Source: Rhizobacter sp964253025 (GTDB lineage: Bacteria > Pseudomonadota > Gammaproteobacteria > Burkholderiales > Burkholderiaceae_C). Taken from it: DNA of 64,000 bases. The notes beneath the pieces are model-generated. The model searched no databases and was not told the DNA's origin. It was given only the letters and a program-made list of their open reading frames with translations. The translations under genes and the position numbers were made by a program. Shown piece by piece: positions 51,944-59,859 of the stretch. The DNA lies in NCBI RefSeq assembly GCF_964253025.1, contig NZ_CAXUQC020000001.1:1798001-1862000 (forward strand), given 5' to 3'. Position 1 is the first letter of the stretch, and every line of letters starts with the position of its first letter.

Positions 51944-52602
51944 ATATTAAAACTGTTGCTGCCCTATTGAGTGCTGGGTGTTTTTGCGTCGAGTCTTTTG
52001 CACTTGACCCGACGGGAGACTCGGTCACCAACGGGAGGCAGAGAGGGTCGGGCGGCGTACTTTTGGCGCCCGCTCAAGGTTATTCCTCGCTCCTGAGGCA
52101 GGTGCCGCTCGCATCGCAAACTCCGCTAAATTACTTTGTCCGATACGGGCCATTCTATAACGGGTCAGATGCTACGGTTCGAATTCGGTTGCAACATATT
52201 GGCGGATCGCCTGAGCACGACGTAATTGGTATCATTGGGGATTACCCGGTCGCTGCGCACCAAGATTCAATTGAATATGAGGTGCCGCCGCACACTTACT
52301 ATTCATTTGCTGCAAAGGACTACGCAGCCATATCAGCGTCAGCGGATCGCGACGGGATTGGCGTGTCCCAAGTTGGGTTGCCGACAGAGGCAGACTTCCG
52401 ATGGCCGACTGGGCTGCTCGTCCGCTGCTTTGATGTGATCAGGTTACATTCACAAGTGCACTATTCGGTATATCACTATGCGATTGGCTCTATGTCGGAC
52501 AAATCGGTCCGGCTAGACGCGGAGAGTGCGATGGTGCCTAATACAACTACTGGGCCAAAGCCAGCCAATCCAGTAACTTGCGAAACGCGACTTGACGATT
52601 GA
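51940..52602 (+). CDS. AT-rich exported protein of unknown function at end of pilus operon
   Basis: The 220-residue protein starts at an ATGA overlap with the PilV-like gene (51940); an earlier in-frame start at 51922 is possible. It has a signal peptide (MNIKTVAALLSAGCFCVESFA). The mature part is beta-rich with 'FVRYGPFYNGSDATVRIRLQ' and 'YEVPPHTYYSFAAKDYAAIS', and two cysteines. I recognise no family. It is clearly poorer in G+C than its surroundings, with many AT-ending codons, so it was probably acquired together with the tip region of the pilin. It may be a chaperone, a tip ligand or an anchor. Confidence 0.75.
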   Translation: MNIKTVAALLSAGCFCVESFALDPTGDSVTNGRQRGSGGVLLAPAQGYSSLLRQVPLASQTPLNYFVRYGPFYNGSDATVRIRLQHIGGSPEHDVIGIIGDYPVAAHQDSIEYEVPPHTYYSFAAKDYAAISASADRDGIGVSQVGLPTEADFRWPTGLLVRCFDVIRLHSQVHYSVYHYAIGSMSDKSVRLDAESAMVPNTTTGPKPANPVTCETRLDD

Positions 52603-52954
52603 TCTCAATTCAATCCGCACACGAGTTTACGCTCCGGAGGAGCGGTATACGAGTCAAAACCGGTTAACGACTTCGCGCGCGACCGCCTGCGCCTAGCGCG
52701 GATTTGCGGCTACTGCTGGATTGAGGAAAGTTCAGTCTGCAGTCAATTGGAAACTGGTGGTCCCATGAGATAGATCATTGACCAGCAGTCGCCGAGATAC
52801 CGCCAGAGCGAGGATTGCTTAGCGTTCAGGAGCATACGCAGCCGAACATCGTGCCGAGTTTAAGAGCCCAGTTCTACACGACCGGGCACTAGACGCGCCC
52901 AGTCCAACTGAGCGCGTAACCCCCACTTCTCGCCCTCCCGGGCGAGGCACTCAA
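52603..52954. other. Intergenic region after the pilus operon
   Basis: These 352 bases hold no supported gene. A small hairpin GCTCC-GGA-GGAGC lies at 52631-52643, about 30 bases past the last stop, without a T-run. The right end contains the hairpin listed next. Confidence 0.5.
52929..52946 (-). terminator. Hairpin downstream of HU gene
   Basis: A perfect seven-base stem CTCGCCC/GGGCGAG with a TCCC loop lies 9 bases beyond the HU stop on the minus strand. It is not followed by a T-run, so it is a weak or Rho-assisted terminator candidate. Confidence 0.4.
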
Positions 52955-53317
52955 TCAGCCCTTCTTGCCCTTGGCCTTCTTGGCCGGCGCAGCAGCTTTC
53001 TTCGGCGCAGCAGCAACCTTCGCAGCCTTGCGTGCGGCAGCCTTCGGGTCGACGGCGGCCTTGAAGCCGGCGCCCGGGGTGAACTTCGGCAGCTTGGCGG
53101 CGGCGATCTTGATCTTGGCGCCGGTGCTGGGGTTCACGCCGTTGCGGGCGGCGCGGGCGTGCTGCTTGAAGGAGCCGAAGCCGGGCAGCGTGACGGCGTT
53201 GCCCTTCTTGACGTTGGTGACGACCGCGTCGAGCAGGGTTTCCAGGATGCGGCCGGCTTCGGCCTTGGTCAGCTCGTGCTTGGAGGCCAGGTGCTCGATC
53301 AGTTCGGTTTTGTTCAT
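52955..53317 (-). CDS. HU-family DNA-binding protein with Lys/Ala-rich tail
   Basis: The 120-residue histone-like protein has a normal HU core (about 1-88: 'MNKTELIEHLASKHELTKAE', 'AVTLPGFGSFKQHARAARNG', 'NPSTGAKIKIAAAKLPKF'). A tail of about 30 residues rich in Lys, Ala and Pro with PKKA/AKKA repeats follows. HU bends DNA and compacts the chromosome. Such PAKKA-type tails are common in HU proteins of betaproteobacteria and add DNA contacts. It is monocistronic. Confidence 0.95.
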   Translation of the reverse strand: MNKTELIEHLASKHELTKAEAGRILETLLDAVVTNVKKGNAVTLPGFGSFKQHARAARNGVNPSTGAKIKIAAAKLPKFTPGAGFKAAVDPKAAARKAAKVAAAPKKAAAPAKKAKGKKG

Positions 53318-53604
53318 TCTCTCGTTCTATCGGTTGCGCCCGCCACTCGCGGGCTGCCGCATTGTGACGGAAACCCGACGTGCTTCGAGGTAGCCGCGGG
53401 TATGCACCGCATCAACACGTAGCGAAATGGAGATCTTCCTCACGGTTGATCGATCACCGGAGGGCCGCTGCCTCGCGATGTGAGCGTCTTCTGCACTTGT
53501 CGGGGGGCGCTCGGCCGGCCGATCCGTGGCGTGCCGTGGAGCGCCGCACGCCGATCTCCGCGGCTCGGCTCGGCTCAGCGCGAGCGGCGCGTCGGCACCT
53601 CTTG

Positions 53605-55485
53605 TCAGCTCAACGCCCCCAGCACCTGCTCCAGCGAGACCGGCTTGGTGAGGTGATGGTCGAAGCCGGCTTGGCGGGCGCGCTCGCGGTCGGCGGCCTG
53701 GCCCCAGCCGGTGATGGCGATCATGCGGATGTTGCGGCCGGCGTTGTGGCGGCGCAGGCGCTCGGCGAGGTCGTAGCCGTTGAGGCCGGGCATGCCGATG
53801 TCGAAGAAGGCGACCTGGGGCGGCGAGGCGATGGCCTCGTTGAGGGCGGACCAACCGTCGTGCACCACGCGCACCTGGTGGCCTTGTGCGCGCAGCAGCT
53901 CGGTGAGGCTCTCGGCAAAGTCGACGTTGTCGTCGGCCACCAGGATGTCGAGCGGGGGCAGTTCGGCGGCCGCGGGTGCCGTGGCGTCGGCGCCTTGCGG
54001 GCTCGGCATCGTGCCGGCGGGCGGCTCGGTCAGCGGGAGGGTGACGGTGAAGCGGGAGCCGAGCCCGAGGCCGGGGCTGAACACCTTGATGTCGCCGCCG
54101 TGCAGGTCGATCAGCTGCTTGGCCAGGGTGAGGCCGAGGCCGAGGCCGGCCCGGCCGCGCTCCAGCGAGCGGTCGACCTGCATGAACATCTCGAAGATGG
54201 CTTCCTGCATGGCGGGGGCGATGCCGATGCCGTTGTCGCTGATGTCGACCATCACGCGGGTGCCGGCGGTGCGGACGTCGACGTCGATGAGGCCGCCCGG
54301 GTCGGTGTACTTGGCGGCGTTGTTGAGCAGGTTGGCGAAGACCTGGGCCAGGCGCGTGGCGTCGCCGTGCACCCACAGCGGCTGGTCCGGGATGGTGACG
54401 GACAGGCCGTGGCCGCGCGCGCTCATGGTGGGCGTGATGGCGTCGAGCTCGGTGTGCAGCAGCTGGCGCAGGTCGAGCGCTTCACGGCGCAGGGACAGCT
54501 TGCCGGTGGTGATGCGGGACAGTTCGAGCAGGTCGTCGATCAGCCGCACCATCTGGCGCAGCTGGCGCTCCATGATCTCGCGGGTGCGCAGGCCGACGGC
54601 CGAGGCCAGGTCGTGGCGCTTGAGCAGCTCCAGGCCGTTGGACAGGGGGGCGAGCGGGTTGCGCAGCTCGTGGGCAAGGGTGGCCAGGAACTCGTCCTTG
54701 CGCCGGTCGGCGGCGCGCAGGGCGTCCTCGGCCCGCTGGCGCTCCAGCATCTCGACGGAGAGGTCGTTGTTGGAGCGCTCCAGGGCCTCGGTGCGGCGCC
54801 CGACCTCGGCGACCATGTCGTTGAAGGCGTCGACCAGGTCGCCCACCTCGTCGTCCGTCGTGCGCTGCACGCGCAGGGAGTAGTCCTGCCGGCTGATGAC
54901 GTCGCGCGCCGCGCGTGAGACGGCGAGGATGGGGCGCGTGACCCGGTGCTGCAGGCGGCTGAAGATGAGTGCCGAGAGGGCCAGGCTCACCGCCGTGACC
55001 AGGGCGAGGATGAGGCCGTACCCCATGAGCCGGTCGACGATGTCGTGCCGGGCGTTGAGGTAGACGAAGCCGACGACATCGCCGTCGTGGGCGACGCGCT
55101 GGAAGACCGAGAGGTCGTCGCCCTCGAAGGTGGCGCCGGGGCTGCCGGCTTCATCGGGAATGCTGCCGGGCGGCGGGTCGGCCGGATAACGGGCGAACAC
55201 GCGGCCGTCTGCGGTGTAGACCGCGGCGGCGCGCACCTGGGGCCGCAGGCGCAGCATCGAGAGGTTCTCGGCCGCGGCCTTGGGATCGTCGAACGAGAGC
55301 GCGGTGGCGCTCGCGCGCGCCACGAGTTCGGCCTGGCTGGTGAGGTCGGCGACCCAGGCCTGCCGGTAGGAATGCAGCTCGTACAACAGCACGATGGCGC
55401 CGCTCATCAGCAGGGCGCCGAGGGTGGTCGACAGCACGACCAGCATGATTTTGCGGCGAAGGGGGGAGGGGCGGCGGCGCATCAT
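53605..55485 (-). CDS. CHASE8-HAMP hybrid sensor histidine kinase with receiver domain
   Basis: The 626-residue protein has two membrane helices (about 14-34 and 157-177) flanking a CHASE8-type periplasmic domain ('SALSFDDPKAAAENL'-like pattern at 61-75, 'VRAAAVYTADGRVFARY'). HAMP is at about 178-232 and a coiled coil at 232-262. The kinase has its H-box at His272 ('FLATLAHELRNPLAPL') and ATP lid 'GLGLGLTLAKQLIDLHGG'. The C-terminal receiver domain has Asp562 (FFDIGMPGLNGYD) and Lys614. CHASE8-HAMP is the sensor module of YfiN; here it drives a phosphorelay rather than a GGDEF. It starts four bases inside the YfiR-like gene. Confidence 0.93.
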   Translation of the reverse strand: MMRRRPSPLRRKIMLVVLSTTLGALLMSGAIVLLYELHSYRQAWVADLTSQAELVARASATALSFDDPKAAAENLSMLRLRPQVRAAAVYTADGRVFARYPADPPPGSIPDEAGSPGATFEGDDLSVFQRVAHDGDVVGFVYLNARHDIVDRLMGYGLILALVTAVSLALSALIFSRLQHRVTRPILAVSRAARDVISRQDYSLRVQRTTDDEVGDLVDAFNDMVAEVGRRTEALERSNNDLSVEMLERQRAEDALRAADRRKDEFLATLAHELRNPLAPLSNGLELLKRHDLASAVGLRTREIMERQLRQMVRLIDDLLELSRITTGKLSLRREALDLRQLLHTELDAITPTMSARGHGLSVTIPDQPLWVHGDATRLAQVFANLLNNAAKYTDPGGLIDVDVRTAGTRVMVDISDNGIGIAPAMQEAIFEMFMQVDRSLERGRAGLGLGLTLAKQLIDLHGGDIKVFSPGLGLGSRFTVTLPLTEPPAGTMPSPQGADATAPAAAELPPLDILVADDNVDFAESLTELLRAQGHQVRVVHDGWSALNEAIASPPQVAFFDIGMPGLNGYDLAERLRRHNAGRNIRMIAITGWGQAADRERARQAGFDHHLTKPVSLEQVLGALS

Positions 55486-56081
55486 TCCTTGGTCTCCACG
55501 CGCACGGCGACGGCCAGCAGCCGGGAGCTGAGCTTGAGTCCCGCCTTCTCGGCGGCCCCGAGGGACGCCTCGAAGCGGACCTTGCCCTGGGTCTCGACGA
55601 AGTTAAGCACGCTGCCGGTCTCCAGGCCCCGCGGGGCGTCGGTGACCGTGAGCAGCATGGGCCGCTCCCGGAGCTCGCGCATCCAGCCGGCGGCACGCCG
55701 CACTGAGCCGCCGACCAGCACGACATGCAGGCCGTCGAGGGCGTCACCTTCGGTGAGGCGACGGACCAGGACGGGGCGGCCGTGCACGGTGCGGCCCGGC
55801 AGCACGCGCTGCAGTTCCTCGAGCACGTCGTCGGCGTGTGCCACGCCGATGCCGAACGGCCCGCCACCTTCCAGCACCGCGGGCGGCCAGTCCACGTACG
55901 AGAGGAGTCGGTAGAGGTAGGCCGCCTTGACGGCGGTCTCGACCTGCGCCGTGCCGGCGTCGGCCCGACCGGCGAAGGCGGCCAGGGGCAGGGCACAGGC
56001 CAGCGCGCGCAGCGCCGCACGCCGCCCGCCGGTCGAGCAGGCCTCGAGGGAGCGCCGACGCCACCGCACTACAGCCGCCAT
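55482..56081 (-). CDS. YfiR-family periplasmic protein
   Basis: The 199-residue protein starts at ATG 56081, overlapping the receptor gene by 13 bases. It carries a signal peptide (RRAALRALACALPLAAFAGR). The YfiR domain (about 45-198) shows 'VKAAYLYRLLSYVDWPPAVL', 'GIGVAHADDVLEELQRVL', 'GLHVVLVGGS' and 'KVRFEASLGAAEKAGLKLSS'. In Pseudomonas, YfiR binds the periplasmic part of YfiN and represses it. Here the neighbouring CHASE8 kinase is the natural partner. The longer frame from 56507 lies inside the receptor gene. Confidence 0.9.
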   Translation of the reverse strand: MAAVVRWRRRSLEACSTGGRRAALRALACALPLAAFAGRADAGTAQVETAVKAAYLYRLLSYVDWPPAVLEGGGPFGIGVAHADDVLEELQRVLPGRTVHGRPVLVRRLTEGDALDGLHVVLVGGSVRRAAGWMRELRERPMLLTVTDAPRGLETGSVLNFVETQGKVRFEASLGAAEKAGLKLSSRLLAVAVRVETKE

Positions 56082-57958
56082 CGAAGTTGCAGGGCGGCCG
56101 ACCGCTGGAATTCCGCCCGGCCGGGGCTTGCACCCCATTCGGCGTGCGAGGGGTCGAAGGCATTGAGCACCGTCACCGACACCTCGAGGTCCGGCGCGTA
56201 CTGCCACGCCAGGCGCGAGTCGACCGCGGTGTAGGCGGGAACCGCCGGGTCGGGCAAGGCGTCGACATGCCGGATGTTCACATCCCAGCGAAGCCAGGCG
56301 GTGATGTCCCACGCGGAGCGGAGCGACCAGACGCTGTCCGGGTCGTTGCCGAGCGACCGGCGTCCGCCGGCATCGACGGTGCCGGGGGATGCATGCAGGC
56401 GGGTGCGCAGCCACACGCCCCCGGCCGCGAGCTTCCAGCTGTCGGCCACGCGCCAGCTGCCCGACATCTCGAGCCCGCGGGTGTAGCCCTCGAGGTGGTT
56501 CTGCCATTGCAGCCCGACCGGCGTCGCGGTGGCGCTGCGCAGGCCCTTGTGTTCGTGATGGAACAGCGTTGCGGCGTACGACAGCCTCGGGTGCGGTTGA
56601 CCGCGCAACCCGAGTTCGCCCACGTTGGCCACCTCGGACTGGAAATCGGGGCCACCCGCCAAGCCACCGGGTGCCTGGTCCGGCTGGTACAGGTCGCGGT
56701 CAATGCGCGAGGGCGCACGGACGGCGCGCGAAAGCGACGCCCACGCCAGGTGCTGGTACCCCGTCTGCCAGGCGATGCGCAGGCTGGGCAGGAATTCGGT
56801 CCCCGTGTAGGGATTGCGCTCGACATTGCCCGCCAGCGTCAGCTCGAGGCCTGGCAACAGAACCGACTGGTTCTGGGCGAAGACGCGGGACCATGCGGCA
56901 TCCTGCAAGGCCGGCTCGAAGGCAATGGACGGCGTGTTGTCGACCCGCCCGCGGCTGTGCCGATACCCGAGGCCCACCACGCTGTGCTGCCCGGACGCCG
57001 GCTCGAACTCATGCTGCGCCACGAGGTCGGCCGTGTTGCGGCTTTCGCCGAAGCCGCCCGCCTGGCGGCGCTCGGTCTGCTCGGCATAGACCTGGACCAG
57101 CGTGGCGCGCCCGTCGTCGTGTCCGCGGGCCCACTGCCCCCTCAGGTGGCCGCCCGACACCTCGCGGGCCACCGGTGCCTGGTCGATGGTCGATTCATAC
57201 AGCGCGGCTTGAAACTGCAAGGCGTCGTCACCGCGGGACCAGTCGCCCCGAAAGGTGGCCTGGACGCCGTCCGCTCCGTCACGGAGGGCCGTACCGTCGG
57301 CCTGCTCGGTGTTCGATCGGTCATGCGCACGTACGGAGACGCGGTAGTGGGCATCGTCGCCGGCCTCGCCCCCGAAACGCAGCGCTGCGCCTCGTTCGGT
57401 GGAACCTGCATGCGCCTCGGCCGAAACACCCTGCGTCGCCACCGCCGACTTGGTGATGACGTGGATGAGGCCGTTCACCGCATTCGTGCCCCACATGGCG
57501 GTGCTCGGTCCGGTGACGACCTCGATGCGCTCGATGTCCTCGAGCAGGATGTCCTGGGCTTCCCAGAACACGCCGGAGAACAGCGGGCTGTAGACAGGCC
57601 GCCCGTCGATGAGGACGAGCAGCTTGTTGGCCAGCACGTTGTTGAACCCGCGCGCGCTGATGGCGTACTGGTTCGCGTCGGCGCGGGCGACGATGAGTTG
57701 CGGCGCGAGCCGCATCGCCCCGGGAAGGGAGGTTGCACCGGAGCGGCGGATGTCCTCGGCCTGGATGACGAACACGGCGGCCGGCACGGCATCCAGGCGC
57801 TCGGCCCGCCGCGACACCGAACTGACCGTCACCTCGGACAGTTGTTCGAGCGAAAGGTCGGCGTACTCGGGGGTGGAGGCTGCGGCGGTTCCAGCCCACA
57901 GCAGCGCCAAGGGTGCAAGAGAGCGGAGGAGCCTGCGCGATGTGGGAAGGGTGGTCAA
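56069..57958 (-). CDS. TonB-dependent outer-membrane receptor
   Basis: The 629-residue protein has a signal peptide (residues 1-27), a plug domain ('ERLDAVPAAVFVIQAEDIRR', 'APQLIVARADANQYAISARG', 'IEVVTGPSTAMWGTNAVNGL') and a beta-barrel ending near '...LQLRWRL'. It is shorter than siderophore receptors and resembles vitamin B12/BtuB-type and related receptors. It is the first gene of an operon with the YfiR-like protein and hybrid kinase. A link between substrate uptake or barrel occupancy and signalling is therefore likely. Confidence 0.9.
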   Translation of the reverse strand: MTTLPTSRRLLRSLAPLALLWAGTAAASTPEYADLSLEQLSEVTVSSVSRRAERLDAVPAAVFVIQAEDIRRSGATSLPGAMRLAPQLIVARADANQYAISARGFNNVLANKLLVLIDGRPVYSPLFSGVFWEAQDILLEDIERIEVVTGPSTAMWGTNAVNGLIHVITKSAVATQGVSAEAHAGSTERGAALRFGGEAGDDAHYRVSVRAHDRSNTEQADGTALRDGADGVQATFRGDWSRGDDALQFQAALYESTIDQAPVAREVSGGHLRGQWARGHDDGRATLVQVYAEQTERRQAGGFGESRNTADLVAQHEFEPASGQHSVVGLGYRHSRGRVDNTPSIAFEPALQDAAWSRVFAQNQSVLLPGLELTLAGNVERNPYTGTEFLPSLRIAWQTGYQHLAWASLSRAVRAPSRIDRDLYQPDQAPGGLAGGPDFQSEVANVGELGLRGQPHPRLSYAATLFHHEHKGLRSATATPVGLQWQNHLEGYTRGLEMSGSWRVADSWKLAAGGVWLRTRLHASPGTVDAGGRRSLGNDPDSVWSLRSAWDITAWLRWDVNIRHVDALPDPAVPAYTAVDSRLAWQYAPDLEVSVTVLNAFDPSHAEWGASPGRAEFQRSAALQLRWRL

Positions 57959-58043
57959 CGTGACGCGTGGCCCTGGCCCGGACCGGTCTTCAAGGAGCGG
58001 GCAGTGTAGGGCAGCCCGGGCCTTTCTCTGCGACGGGGATGTG

Positions 58044-58949
58044 TCAGGACGTGCTTGCGGTCCCGGCGCTCATGCGGCCATGCAGTGAGCCGAACAGCCG
58101 GCCGAGCCGTTGCCGCAGGCCTCCGCCCTGGCTGAGTTCCCCGAGGTTGGGCGGCAAAGGCAGGCTGCGCCTGGCGGCCTGTGCGATGCCTTGCGGGGTG
58201 GTGTCGGGTCGGTCCGGGGCAGCCGGTCGCTCGGCCGGGGCCGCAGGCCGCACGACCGGGCGAACTTTCGCGCGAGGTTCGACGGACGCGGTTTCCTGTG
58301 CCTGGCGGTGCAGGAAGGGCGTCAGCCATTCGAGGATGGGCGCCCACTGCGCCAGGTCGCTCTCGACCTTGGACGCCGGCATGTCGAACAGGGTCAGGCC
58401 TTGTTCGACGCTGCGGACATAGGCCTGGGTTTCGCGGAGCGCGCCGAGATAGGGCAGGGCGTGACCGTCGGCCCAGGCACGCATGGTGTCGGCGGCCTTG
58501 GTGCGGGCGTCGAGTCGCATGCCAATCGCGGCGACCTTGCAGCGGCCCGAGGCCACGCGCGGCAGGGTCTGCAATTCGGCGAAGCAGTCGGCGGCAGACT
58601 CGCGGTCGAAGACCGAGTTGCAGACCGGCATCAGGATGACGTCGGCATAGCCGACGACGCGGGCCAGGTCGAAGCCGCGCAGGCCGCCCGGGGTGTCGAG
58701 GATGACGTGGGTGGTTCCGGGCGGGGAGCGCATCACATTGCGCGGGTCGACGGCCCAACCGAGGATGGGTGCGCTTCGGGGCAGCGTCTGCCCGGCGCGG
58801 AGGCGCAGCCAGGTTTGCGTGGACTGCTGGCGGTCGACGTCACCGAGCATCGCCAGGATGCCGTTGTTCGCGCAATAGGCAGCCAAATGCGTGGCCAGCG
58901 TGCTCTTGCCGCTACCACCCTTGCGATTGACGACGGCGATGACAGGCAT
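58044..58949 (-). CDS. ParA/MinD-family ATPase (orphan)
   Basis: The 301-residue protein has a deviant Walker A (KGGSGKST, residues 10-17), 'MLGDVDRQQSTQTWLRLR', 'ILDTPGGLRGFDLARVVGYA' and 'NSVFDRESAADCFAEL'. These are typical of ParA-type partition or positioning ATPases. The C-terminal third is Pro/Ala-rich and probably disordered. No parB is encoded next to it, so it may position a protein complex rather than DNA. It is divergent from the Lon-N gene. Confidence 0.88.
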   Translation of the reverse strand: MPVIAVVNRKGGSGKSTLATHLAAYCANNGILAMLGDVDRQQSTQTWLRLRAGQTLPRSAPILGWAVDPRNVMRSPPGTTHVILDTPGGLRGFDLARVVGYADVILMPVCNSVFDRESAADCFAELQTLPRVASGRCKVAAIGMRLDARTKAADTMRAWADGHALPYLGALRETQAYVRSVEQGLTLFDMPASKVESDLAQWAPILEWLTPFLHRQAQETASVEPRAKVRPVVRPAAPAERPAAPDRPDTTPQGIAQAARRSLPLPPNLGELSQGGGLRQRLGRLFGSLHGRMSAGTASTS

Positions 58950-59067
58950 GTCGCGCGTACTCTGGAACTGACGAGGAGTCGCAATTACATCATTGCCGGC
59001 CCTGTCGGCGTGTCACGATCCGTAAGGGGAAGCCCCGGTTTTCGTGGCATCCGGACGACAATTCGGC

Positions 59068-59709
59068 ATGGACCGTGACACGCGACTGCCTTTGTTCCCC
59101 TTGCGCACCGTGCTTTTCCCAGGAGGGCGGCTGCCTCTACAGATCTTCGAGGTGCGCTATCTCGACATGATCGGCCGGGCCCACCGCGAGGGCACGCCCT
59201 TCGGCGTGGTGTGCCTGACCGAAGGCGAAGAGGTGCGAGCCGCCGACCCGGCGGCCTTCGGCTCGGAGGCCTTTCACCCGATCGGGACCCTGGCCCGCAT
59301 CGACTTTCTCGAACGACCACGGCCCGGCCTGCTGCAGATCCGGTGCACCGGCCAGCAGCGCTTCCGCATCGAACGGCCCCTCTGCCTGCCCCACGGGCTC
59401 TGGGTCGGCGAGGCCACGTTGCTTCCCGACGACCAGCCGCTTCCGTTGCCGGCGGACCTGGAGCCGATCGGCCTCGCGCTCGCCCGGGTGGTCGACGACT
59501 TGCGGGAACAGGGCTTGGCCGACGAGGAACTGCCGGTGCAGGGCCCGTGGCAGTTCGACGACTGTGGTTGGGTGGCCAATCGCTGGTGCGACCTGCTGCC
59601 CCTGCCCAATGCTGTCAAGCAGCGTCTGCTGGAACAGGAGAGCCCGCTGCTTCGGCTGGAACTGGTGGCCGATGCGCTGGACCAGCTGCGCAAGGGGCCG
59701 TTCGGCTGA
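59068..59709 (+). CDS. Lon N-terminal-domain (LON substrate-binding) protein
   Basis: This 213-residue protein is a stand-alone LON-SB domain without the ATPase and protease parts of Lon. It contains 'LPLFPLRTVLFPGGRLPLQI', 'FEVRYLDMIGRAHREGTPFG', 'HPIGTLARIDFLERPRPGLL' and 'GQQRFRIE'. Such proteins are widespread and poorly understood. ATG 59068 is preferred over the GTG at 59044 because the fold starts just after it. Confidence 0.9.
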   Translation: MDRDTRLPLFPLRTVLFPGGRLPLQIFEVRYLDMIGRAHREGTPFGVVCLTEGEEVRAADPAAFGSEAFHPIGTLARIDFLERPRPGLLQIRCTGQQRFRIERPLCLPHGLWVGEATLLPDDQPLPLPADLEPIGLALARVVDDLREQGLADEELPVQGPWQFDDCGWVANRWCDLLPLPNAVKQRLLEQESPLLRLELVADALDQLRKGPFG

Positions 59710-59859
59710 GCCTGGGGCTTGCGGCACCCAGCGCTGCTTGCGCGCAAGGTCAGTTCCACGGTTGCACCTCGGCTCGGGGCCGGAAGGAGCGGATTCCCCG
59801 TTCGCCAGAACGTCACGGCCGCTCGAGCAAGTCCAAGCCCTGCCCGGGCCAGCGGGGTC

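Noticed and set aside
50270..52954. A shufflon behind the PilV-like gene, as in plasmid R64
   Set aside because: I looked for repeated recombination sites and alternative pilV 3' ends in both orientations and found none, and no Rci-type recombinase gene is in the window.
38345..52954. A complete integrative conjugative element
   Set aside because: There is no integrase, relaxase, coupling protein, VirB4 or flanking direct repeat or tRNA in the visible sequence.
56087..58009. Plus-strand frame of 640 codons opposite the TonB receptor
   Set aside because: It has no signal or domain, and the minus strand encodes a clear receptor.
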